From contig CAJTRI010000024.1 of the NCBI GenBank assembly GCA_910578615.1, positions 1 to 25,529 of the forward strand: DNA of 25,529 nt, in the 5' to 3' direction. The notes beneath the pieces were generated by a model. That model was not told where the DNA came from, did not search any database, and saw nothing but the letters and a program-made list of their open reading frames with translations. Below are positions 16,928 to 24,393 of the stretch, piece after piece. The stretch comes from an uncultured Duncaniella sp. GTDB taxonomy: Bacteria > Bacteroidota > Bacteroidia > Bacteroidales > Muribaculaceae. How positions within the stretch are numbered: the stretch's first letter is position 1; every line of letters starts with the position of its first letter. Both the position numbers and the translations under genes were made by a program.

Positions 16928-18154
16928 TCACTTGATATTCATGAATGTTTCCATAAACTCCCCGAGGTGAAGCATCCCGAAGTCTCCGGCCGCACAATCC
17001 TTTTCGGAATAAGCCAAGACTCTGTCTGGGCCTATACCGTTGTACCACACCGTAAAAGGCACCGGCTCCGCACAATGCACACGCAGCTCCACAGGTGTGG
17101 GATGATCCGGCATGAGAGCTACCGCGACAGGTTCGTCCCAAGTAGAAAGTTCCTCCATAACAGGGCCAACTATCCGGCGGTCAAGAAATTCTATCGACTT
17201 AATTTTCAAATCAATATCACCATCATGACCTGCCTCGTCGGCAGCCTCCACATGAAGAAACACAAAGTCATTGTCTTTCAGAGCCTTTATTGCGGCGGCG
17301 GCCTTGCCCTCATAATCCGTATCGGCAAGACCTGTCGCTCCCCTGACATACACAGGATTCAGTCCGGCATAACGCCCTATACCCCTGATAAGATCCACAG
17401 CCGTAATGACGGCCCCGTTCTTTATGGACGGATACATCTCGCGCAAAGTGGCCATAGCCGGGCGATAGCCGGGACTCCATGGCCATATGGAGTTGGCAGG
17501 ATATGCACGCGACACATTGAAAGGATGTCGGGCGAGAAGCTCCTGAGACTTATATATAAGGCTGTTGAGCATATCGGCTGTCTCGGGAGCAGACATCCGT
17601 CCATCCTCGGCAGGAGCACCATCCACAGGCTTTACCATAAGACCCTTCCATTCACAGCCGGGATGGTCGTGAGGAGGCGCGCAGGTGACATACTTGCTCC
17701 CGCCCTTGATTACGAGCAGATGACGGTACTGTATTCCGGGAATGAACCTAACCTTGTCCGAACCGAGTCTGGAATCAAGAAAACCGATAAGCTCCCGTCC
17801 ATCAGAGGTGGAAAGATGACCGCCATGATGATTGAGAATCTTTCCATCAGACAGTGTGATGATATTGCAACGCATGGCCATATCCCCCGGCTCCATGTCA
17901 TAGCCTATACTCGCGGCTTCCAACGGGCCTCTCCCCTCATAGACCTCGGCGAGATCATAACCGAGGATGGCGGTATTGGCCACCTCGCTCCCTGGCGGGA
18001 ACCCTTCCGGGACAGTCACGAGCATCCCAGACCTCCCTTCTCGCGCCATGCGATCAAAGGCCGGCGTGGAGGCATATTCAAGCGGCGTCCGACCGCCGAG
18101 AGAGGCTATCGGATGGTCACTCATGCCGTCACCAAGTATTATCAGATGTTTCAT
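16928..18154 (-). CDS. phosphoglycerate-mutase-like protein, proposed homoserine kinase (ApgM/TIGR02535 type)
   Basis: This 408 aa protein belongs to the alkaline-phosphatase superfamily, next to archaeal cofactor-independent phosphoglycerate mutases. Likely metal and catalytic residues are Asp9 (ILGDGMSD), Ser56 (PPGSEVANTAILGYD), Asp306 and His310 (VEAADEAGHDGD), and Asp350-His351 (MPDHPTP). It sits between thrA (1-bp ATGA-type overlap) and thrC (7 bp). No GHMP-type ThrB is in the window. This neighbourhood is the basis of the TIGR02535 proposed homoserine kinase family. It would phosphorylate homoserine to O-phosphohomoserine, the ThrC substrate. A true phosphoglycerate mutase cannot be ruled out from sequence, but the operon position argues for the threonine role. 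Family assignment is strong; the reaction is inference. Confidence 0.85.
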   Translation of the reverse strand: MKHLIILGDGMSDHPIASLGGRTPLEYASTPAFDRMAREGRSGMLVTVPEGFPPGSEVANTAILGYDLAEVYEGRGPLEAASIGYDMEPGDMAMRCNIITLSDGKILNHHGGHLSTSDGRELIGFLDSRLGSDKVRFIPGIQYRHLLVIKGGSKYVTCAPPHDHPGCEWKGLMVKPVDGAPAEDGRMSAPETADMLNSLIYKSQELLARHPFNVSRAYPANSIWPWSPGYRPAMATLREMYPSIKNGAVITAVDLIRGIGRYAGLNPVYVRGATGLADTDYEGKAAAAIKALKDNDFVFLHVEAADEAGHDGDIDLKIKSIEFLDRRIVGPVMEELSTWDEPVAVALMPDHPTPVELRVHCAEPVPFTVWYNGIGPDRVLAYSEKDCAAGDFGMLHLGEFMETFMNIK

Positions 18155-20583
18155 CAGTTATTGGCTGTTGAGATTATATTGGCAAAAACCCCTGCGGCGG
18201 TGACTGCCGCACCGGCACCATATCCCTGTATGAGCATAGGGTATTCACGATAACGCTCCGTGGTGAGGAGTACGATATTATTGGAACCTTCAAGTCCGTA
18301 GAACGGATGACGGGAGTCTACGGCTTCAAGCCCCACACTCATACGGCCCATCTCCATGCGGGCGACAAAGCGCCAGCGTTTTCCCTCGGCTTCAAGCACC
18401 TCGCGCCGTGCCTCGAAATCTTCGTCAAGCTCCGGCAGACGCTTCCAGAACTCCTCCATAGAACCTTCCATGATGTCTGACGGCACAAACAGATTGCGCT
18501 CCACCTGGCTCTGTTCGGCATGATAGCCACCTTCACGAGTGAGTATGACCAGCTTGCGCATCACATCGATACCGCTGAGGTCAACCCTCGGATCCGGCTC
18601 ACTATACCCTTTCTCCTTTGCCTGTCTGACAGCCTCGGAAAACGGCACCTCTTTCGAGAGGGCGTTGAAAATGAAATTGAGCGTACCGCTCAGAACAGCC
18701 TCGATTTTGAGGATGCGGTCACCAGATGAGCGCAGGTCATTGATAGTCCCGATTATCGGAAGCCCGGCCCCTACGTTGGTCTCATACAGAAACTTGACAC
18801 CTCTGGACAGTGCTGTCTGTTTCAGCCTATGATAACTCTCGTAAGAGTTTGACGCCGCAACCTTGTTGGCCGCAACGATATTGACGTTGTGTTCAAGAAA
18901 TGTCTGATAAAGTCCGGCCACATCACGCGAAGCCGTACAGTCAACAAATACACTGTTGAAGATATTCATCCTGACAATCTCATCTCGCAAACGCGCGGAA
19001 TCTGCGTCTATACCCTCCTCGTCAAGAAGACGGCGATAGGAGGCCAGATCAATCCCGTCACGGGAGAACACGGCCTTCCGGCTCGAAGCAATCCCCACGA
19101 CATTGAGTTTGAGCCTATGGGTGCGCATCAGTTCTTCCTGCTGCGCGGCAATCTGTTCTATAAGCATTCCTCCAACAGTGCCCACACCGCAGATAAAAAG
19201 ATTAAGCTCCTTGTATTCGCTCAGGAAGAAGGAGTCATGGATCACGCTAAGCGACTTTCGCAAAAAACGACCGTCAACCACAAACGAGATGTTCGTCTCG
19301 CTTGCGCCTTGCGCACAGGCTATCACACTGATACCGCTGCGCCCCAACGCCCCGAACAGCTTTCCTGCAATACCGGGGGTATGTTTCATATTCTCGCCAA
19401 CGATGGCCACAGTGGCGAGCCCTGTCTCCACATGCATCGGATTCATGGCCCCGGTAGAGATTTCCTTGGCAAACTCTCCGTCAAGCACCCTGACAGCTTC
19501 TGCCGCATCATCATCACGGACACCCACCGAGGTGGAATTCTCAGAAGAGGCCTGCGAGACAAGGAACACTGAAATTCCGTTGTCGGCAAGAGCCGAGAAT
19601 ATGCGTCGGTTTACGCCTATGACGCCTACCATCGAAAGTCCTGTCACAGTGATAAGCGATGTCCCGCTTATGCTTGATATACCCTTGATTGGCTTGCTGT
19701 CATCCTCGATACGATCACGTATCACAGACCCTTGGGACGAAGGCGAGAACGTATTCTTGACAAGAATGGGGATATTTCTCACGCAGACAGGATATATAGT
19801 CGGCGGGTATATCACCTTGGCCCCGAAATTGCAAAGCTCCATAGCCTCCAAATAACTCAGGGCGTTGATGGTGTAAGCCGTAGGTATAACCCTCGGATCA
19901 GCTGTCATAAAGCCGTTGACATCTGTCCATATTTCAAGGACTTCGGCATCAAGGGCGGCGGCTATTATAGAAGCTGTGTAATCGCTGCCTCCACGCCCGA
20001 GGTTTGTCACCTCCCCGGTCTCTGCATCGGTAGCGATAAACCCGGGGACAATGTGTATCCCTCTCACATCATTGCCGAACTCACATCTTACAAGCTCACT
20101 CGTGAGTTCGGACGAAAGTACCGGGCAACGATGTTTCCTCTCCGTCTTTATAAAACGTCTGGAATCATGGAGCACCGCCCCTGACACAACACGCGAGACG
20201 ATGCACGAACTCAGACGCTCGCCATAACTCACTATAAGCGCCCTTGTTTTCTCACTGAGATCGCGTATGAGATAAAGGCCGTGGAATATCGAGCCAAGTT
20301 CGGCAAGTAGCGTGTCAATCTCAGCAAGCAGTTCTGTCGGTCTGTCGGACACAGCCTCCTCTATTATGAGACGGTGTCTCTCGGACAATCCGGCCAGCCC
20401 ATCACGATAGCCATCGTCTCCTTCGGCAGCCATAGTGGCAGTCATGAGCAACTGATCGGTAACGCCGCCAAGCGCGCTGACCACCACGATGCATGGTGTA
20501 TCCTGCCCTTCCACTATATTTTTGAGATTCATTAGTCCCTCGCGACTACCCACAGAGGTTCCCCCGAATTTCAATACCTTCAT
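18154..20583 (-). CDS. thrA: bifunctional aspartate kinase / homoserine dehydrogenase
   Basis: ThrA catalyses the first and third steps from aspartate to homoserine. The 809 aa protein has an aspartokinase domain (about 1-295) opening with VLKFGGTSVGS (3-13) and carrying GRGGSDYTAS (197-206). Two ACT regulatory domains follow: ITVTGLSMVG...SQASSENSTSVGV (about 311-375) and VAIVGENMKHTPGIAGKLF...QGASETNISFVV (about 392-437). A homoserine dehydrogenase domain runs from about 460, with NAD(P)-binding GVGTVGG (466-472) and a late SEPDPRVDLSGIDVMRK segment. The architecture matches threonine-feedback-inhibited ThrA. The stop overlaps the next start by 1 bp. A strong promoter match lies 25 bp upstream, leaving a leader too short for peptide-based attenuation. 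Confidence 0.97.
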   Translation of the reverse strand: MKVLKFGGTSVGSREGLMNLKNIVEGQDTPCIVVVSALGGVTDQLLMTATMAAEGDDGYRDGLAGLSERHRLIIEEAVSDRPTELLAEIDTLLAELGSIFHGLYLIRDLSEKTRALIVSYGERLSSCIVSRVVSGAVLHDSRRFIKTERKHRCPVLSSELTSELVRCEFGNDVRGIHIVPGFIATDAETGEVTNLGRGGSDYTASIIAAALDAEVLEIWTDVNGFMTADPRVIPTAYTINALSYLEAMELCNFGAKVIYPPTIYPVCVRNIPILVKNTFSPSSQGSVIRDRIEDDSKPIKGISSISGTSLITVTGLSMVGVIGVNRRIFSALADNGISVFLVSQASSENSTSVGVRDDDAAEAVRVLDGEFAKEISTGAMNPMHVETGLATVAIVGENMKHTPGIAGKLFGALGRSGISVIACAQGASETNISFVVDGRFLRKSLSVIHDSFFLSEYKELNLFICGVGTVGGMLIEQIAAQQEELMRTHRLKLNVVGIASSRKAVFSRDGIDLASYRRLLDEEGIDADSARLRDEIVRMNIFNSVFVDCTASRDVAGLYQTFLEHNVNIVAANKVAASNSYESYHRLKQTALSRGVKFLYETNVGAGLPIIGTINDLRSSGDRILKIEAVLSGTLNFIFNALSKEVPFSEAVRQAKEKGYSEPDPRVDLSGIDVMRKLVILTREGGYHAEQSQVERNLFVPSDIMEGSMEEFWKRLPELDEDFEARREVLEAEGKRWRFVARMEMGRMSVGLEAVDSRHPFYGLEGSNNIVLLTTERYREYPMLIQGYGAGAAVTAAGVFANIISTANN

Positions 20584-20607
20584 AATGATTTATAATTATT
20601 TTTGAAA

Positions 20608-20639
20608 CAAAAGTAATAAATTTAGCAACTATAAACAAA
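20608..20639 (-). promoter_or_regulatory. Bacteroidetes-type promoter for the threonine operon
   Basis: On the minus strand TACTTTTG (20608-20615) matches TAnnTTTG, and TTTG (20636-20639) sits exactly 20 bp upstream. The predicted transcript would start about 18 nt before the thrA ATG at 20583. This is the clearest promoter match in the window. Confidence 0.68.
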
Positions 20640-20781
20640 CATAATGAATAAAAAACAACAAAACAGCACAAACAGCCCTTGACTCCGAGCCTTACACCCA
20701 TCCATACTCTGCCAAAATATACCTCGTCATGTACAATATAATGCCACATAAGCTCGTTTACTTTTTAAATATAGAGTCCAA
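20640..20781. other. intergenic junction between the threonine operon and the polysaccharide locus
   Basis: The 142 bp between the thrA promoter and the flippase start is AT-rich near thrA, with a more mixed stretch around 20670-20700. I see no hairpin, UpxY-type regulator or invertible-promoter repeats here. A TACTTTTT at 20759-20766 is the only promoter-like element for the flippase and has no good -33 partner. Confidence 0.4.
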
Positions 20782-22323
20782 ATGTCCGAAACTCCATTGC
20801 ATTCAAGCAATAAGCAAATTGCCCAGAACACTCTGTATCTATATATGCGCATGATTTTGATCATGTGCATAACTCTGTATACATCAAGGGTGATTATAGA
20901 TGTTCTTGGCATTGACAATTTCGGCATATACAATATAGTAGGAGGCCTCGTAATCCTCTTCTCATTTTTAAGCGGGTCTATAACCGGCGCCACGCAACGT
21001 TTCCTATGCATGGCAATGGGCCGCAACGACCACGATGATGTGCAGGACGTATTTTCGTCAAGTATAATAGTGTACATACTGCTCAGCGGCATCATATTGT
21101 TCATAGGTGAAACCGTGGGCCTATGGTTTGTTTTTGAAAAACTATCATTTCCTCCCGGCAAGAGGGTCGTGGCCATAACTGTCTATCAGATCTCGCTTCT
21201 ATCCACGGTATTGAACCTATTGCGTATGCCATACAATGCGGCCATCATAGCATATGAACGCATGTCTTTCTACGCATGGTCGTCCATTCTCGAAGCATTG
21301 CTCAAACTCGGCATATTGTTTCCGTTATTCAGGGCTGACGGGGACAAACTGGTAATCTATGCTTGGCTGATATGCGGCATAAGCCTTGTGCTTGACATAC
21401 TCTACTTTTGCTATGTCCACAGAAGGTTCCCGGCATGCCGCCCGGCATGGAAATACGGAAGACTTCGCGAAATACTGTCATTCACAGGATGGAGCAGTTT
21501 CAGTGCATTTGCCAACATGGGTTCACGGCAGGGAATGAACCTAATCCTCAACATATTCTGCGGTGTTGCCGTAAACGCGGCCGTAGGTGTCATGAACCAG
21601 GTAAGCAATGCCGTATATGGCTTTATTCAAAGCTTCCAGACGGCAATAAACCCGCCTCTGACAAAGCTTTATGCATCAAAAGACATGAAAGGCGTACGCA
21701 ACATGCTTTTCAGCACCTCCCGCCTCTCATACTACCTTCTCGTGTTGCTGTCGCTACCGCTGATATTCAACATCGAACCCATCCTAACCCTATGGCTTAA
21801 AGAAGTGCCCCCCTACACGGGCGCATTCTGCATTCTCAGTCTGCTGTCACTTTATTTCAACACGTTCGGAGGCCCGGTATGGACTATAATACAGGCATCA
21901 GGCAGAATAAAGCGTTATCAGATCTATATATCCATCACCACACTCTTGTCCGTGCCTCTATTCTATCTCGTGTTAAAAGCTGATTTCAAACCTTATTATG
22001 TAATAGTACCAACTCTGATTTCGAATATCACAGTAGTATTTATCGGAGTATTCATGATGAGACAGAGAATAGGCATAAAGGCAACCGAATATATGGCCCG
22101 TATAATCATCCCATGCCTGATGACCACGTTGCTCATTGCCGCGATACTGGCCGGCATAAACCACCTCCACATATGTTCCGGCTTCCCGTCATTCCTCGCC
22201 CTGAGCGTCAATCTCGCCTTGGGGATGGTTGCCACCATCATAGTGATTGCATACGTAGGATTCAACTCACGTGAAAGAAGCATGTCAATCAACATGCTGA
22301 AATCCAAATTCATCAGACAATGA
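20782..22323 (+). CDS. polysaccharide flippase, Wzx / MATE-like (MOP superfamily)
   Basis: This 513 aa integral membrane protein has about 12-14 hydrophobic helices spread over its whole length, starting near 18-35 (YLYMRMILIMCITLYTSRVI). The segment TSRVIIDVLGIDNFGIYNIVGG (34-55) is a hallmark of oligosaccharide flippases of surface-glycan loci, and a second-half repeat begins near LREILSFTGWSSFSAFAN (229-246). It should move undecaprenyl-linked repeat units across the inner membrane. A weak TACTTTTT (20759-20766) could be its -7 element. It diverges from thrA across 198 bp and its stop overlaps the glycosyltransferase start (ATGA). No polymerase or initiating transferase is seen, so the locus continues past the window. 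Which glycan is exported cannot be told. Confidence 0.88.
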   Translation: MSETPLHSSNKQIAQNTLYLYMRMILIMCITLYTSRVIIDVLGIDNFGIYNIVGGLVILFSFLSGSITGATQRFLCMAMGRNDHDDVQDVFSSSIIVYILLSGIILFIGETVGLWFVFEKLSFPPGKRVVAITVYQISLLSTVLNLLRMPYNAAIIAYERMSFYAWSSILEALLKLGILFPLFRADGDKLVIYAWLICGISLVLDILYFCYVHRRFPACRPAWKYGRLREILSFTGWSSFSAFANMGSRQGMNLILNIFCGVAVNAAVGVMNQVSNAVYGFIQSFQTAINPPLTKLYASKDMKGVRNMLFSTSRLSYYLLVLLSLPLIFNIEPILTLWLKEVPPYTGAFCILSLLSLYFNTFGGPVWTIIQASGRIKRYQIYISITTLLSVPLFYLVLKADFKPYYVIVPTLISNITVVFIGVFMMRQRIGIKATEYMARIIIPCLMTTLLIAAILAGINHLHICSGFPSFLALSVNLALGMVATIIVIAYVGFNSRERSMSINMLKSKFIRQ

Positions 22324-23285
22324 TTTCGGTAATTATCCCGGCCTTCAACGCCGCAGACTATATAGAACGTGCCATAAAAAGCGTACTGACACAGGACGTT
22401 ACCGATCTGGAACTCATCGTGGTAAACGACGGGTCTTCGGACAAGACCCTTGACATCCTGCAACAGGCAGCTGCAAGAGACAGCCGTCTAAAAATACATA
22501 CCATCAAAAACAGCGGTGCTTTTGCCGCAAGAATACATGGCGTCAAGAATGCATCGGGAGAATGGATTTCCTTCGTTGATGCGGATGATACCATGCGTCC
22601 CAAAGCCCTATCCTCTCTGATGGCATTTGACAATGGTGACCGAGACATAATAGTCGGAACCCTTAATCTCAACAACGAACAAGTGTTCCGTCATGGAATA
22701 TCCGGGGACATATCTCCCACAGAATACACCGGGGCAATACTTTCAGGAAATACCTCGATAGGCAATTACGGCAAACTTTTCAAGAGAAAACTGTTCAGCC
22801 ATATCCCGGACATCCCTCGTGAGATATTCCAAAACGAAGACCTGCTTCTTCTATTGCATCTCTCATCACAGGCTGCCCGAATCTACATCGCATCTGACAC
22901 CATTACATACGACTATCTCTTCCGCAATGACAGCATATCCAAATCGGCGACGATGCCTCTTGAAGGATGGCTGGCCTTGTTCGGTCTCATCGAAAAAGCA
23001 ATCATAATCCATCAGAAAGTCTCTCCGTCAATCTACGAAGCTTTTACCCGGATGAGGCTCCTGAGGCTTTACGAAAACGTGATATTATGCGGTTCGTTCT
23101 TTGACCCGGCCGCTCCTCGGATAAAGTCTATCATCACCGATGCCTCCAAGATAGCCTTGTCTGAGAGAGATTCAAAAATGCTCAGAATCATATCTTCGTT
23201 ATCAGCCCAAAAGACAGCCTACCGATTGCACCACTGGAAACAAAAGGCCAAGCATACCATAAAAAAAGTCCTGCACATCAAATGA
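22320..23285 (+). CDS. family 2 glycosyltransferase
   Basis: This 321 aa cytoplasmic-face enzyme should add one sugar to a lipid-linked repeat unit. The GT-A domain starts at residue 1 with ISVIIPAFNAADYIERAIKS. A LIVVNDGSSDKT nucleotide-binding segment lies at 32-43 and a FVDADD metal-binding DxD motif at 85-90. A later NED (172-174) is the likely catalytic-base region of GT2 enzymes. The basic C-terminus (HHWKQKAKHTIKKVLHIK) may associate with the membrane. It overlaps its neighbours by ATGA at both ends, so the three genes are probably translationally coupled. Donor and acceptor sugars are not predictable. Confidence 0.92.
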   Translation: MISVIIPAFNAADYIERAIKSVLTQDVTDLELIVVNDGSSDKTLDILQQAAARDSRLKIHTIKNSGAFAARIHGVKNASGEWISFVDADDTMRPKALSSLMAFDNGDRDIIVGTLNLNNEQVFRHGISGDISPTEYTGAILSGNTSIGNYGKLFKRKLFSHIPDIPREIFQNEDLLLLLHLSSQAARIYIASDTITYDYLFRNDSISKSATMPLEGWLALFGLIEKAIIIHQKVSPSIYEAFTRMRLLRLYENVILCGSFFDPAAPRIKSIITDASKIALSERDSKMLRIISSLSAQKTAYRLHHWKQKAKHTIKKVLHIK

Positions 23286-24382
23286 GACATCCTGTCAAAA
23301 ACATATCTGAACTGGCTTATTGCTACGGATGCGGCGTATGTACGGCAGTATGTCCTGTCTCTATAATCTCCATGCGGGAAAACAAAGATGGTTTTTATGA
23401 GCCATTCATCAAAAACCAATGTGACTGCATCGATTGCGGAGCATGTATAAGGACATGTTCCTTCTGTTCCGAACATAAAGAAAATACAGAGAATCATTCG
23501 GAATCATTTGCAGCCTGGTCTCTTGACGAGGATATCCGAAAAGCATCCTCATCAGGAGGCATATCTTTTGAAATTGCACGAAGATCATTTGAAGAAGGCT
23601 TTAAAGCTGTCGGAGCAAGATATTCCGATAAGAACAAGAGAGTCGAGCATTTCATAGCCAGTTCTCTTGACGACTTCGGACAGTCAATCGGGAGCAAATA
23701 CCTCCAAAGTTTCACAGAAAACGCCTTCCGTGAGATAGATTTCAAAGGACGGTGGCTTGTCACCGGGACACCGTGCCAGATCGCATCTCTGAGACGTCTC
23801 ATCAGAATGCGTAATGCATCCGACCGTTTCATTCTGGTAGACTTTTTTTGCCATGGCGTACCGTCACGCCTTCTCTGGATGCGTTATCTCAAAAAACTCT
23901 CGTTAAAAGGGATTGATGTCTCACGACAGTTTTCATGGCGTGACAAGACAGACGGCTGGCACGACTCATGGGCTATATCCACCCCGTCATACCGTAGCCG
24001 ATGGAGCAAGGGAGATCTTTTTTTCAACATATTCCTCGGAAACTACTGTCTGAACAGATGTTGCTACGCTGATTGTCGTTTCAAAGGACTTAGCTCAGAG
24101 GCCGACCTACGCCTTGGAGATTTCTGGGGGACAAAGTTTGCCGACAACAAAGACGGCGTGAGCGCGTTGATATCATTCACAGACACAGGCAGAAAAATGG
24201 TTGAAAGCCTGCAAAAGACATGCCATATAGAAAATGTCGGGCATGAAGACACAATGGACGGGCAGATAAAAAAACACTACCCCTACCCCGCTGTCGCACG
24301 ATTCATGACCCTCGCCTCGCTCCGCGCAGGACTGCCTCTTGACATAACGGATATTATCCGACGAGTCGCACATCACTTCTAA
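23282..24382 (+). CDS. FrhB-like (coenzyme F420 hydrogenase/dehydrogenase beta subunit family) iron-sulfur protein of a glycan locus
   Basis: The 366 aa protein starts with a bacterial two-cluster ferredoxin domain: Cys14, Cys17, Cys20, Cys24 and Cys49, Cys52, Cys55, Cys59, both CX2CX2CX3C. Extra cysteines are Cys47 and Cys62. The FrhB N- and C-terminal domains follow, with KASSSGGISFEIA (87-99), TGTPCQIASL (161-170, Cys165), FFCHGVPS (188-195, Cys190), Cys256, Cys260, Cys261 and Cys265, and DLRLGDFWG (275-283). Family members normally bind flavin and Fe-S clusters; F420 is not known in Bacteroidales, so the name describes homology only. It overlaps the glycosyltransferase by ATGA and is followed after 11 bp by a polysaccharide pyruvyl transferase, a frequent pairing in capsule loci. 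The reaction in glycan synthesis is not known to me. Confidence 0.88.
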   Translation: MRHPVKNISELAYCYGCGVCTAVCPVSIISMRENKDGFYEPFIKNQCDCIDCGACIRTCSFCSEHKENTENHSESFAAWSLDEDIRKASSSGGISFEIARRSFEEGFKAVGARYSDKNKRVEHFIASSLDDFGQSIGSKYLQSFTENAFREIDFKGRWLVTGTPCQIASLRRLIRMRNASDRFILVDFFCHGVPSRLLWMRYLKKLSLKGIDVSRQFSWRDKTDGWHDSWAISTPSYRSRWSKGDLFFNIFLGNYCLNRCCYADCRFKGLSSEADLRLGDFWGTKFADNKDGVSALISFTDTGRKMVESLQKTCHIENVGHEDTMDGQIKKHYPYPAVARFMTLASLRAGLPLDITDIIRRVAHHF

Positions 24383-24393
24383 CCATCCGAACC

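Noticed and set aside
16967..18253. Long plus-strand frame of 428 codons opposite the proposed homoserine kinase
   Set aside because: It has no recognisable domains, and its length follows from the codon usage of the real minus-strand gene.
20640..20781. Possible invertible promoter or integration site at the polysaccharide locus
   Set aside because: No inverted repeats flank the region and no recombinase is present in the window.
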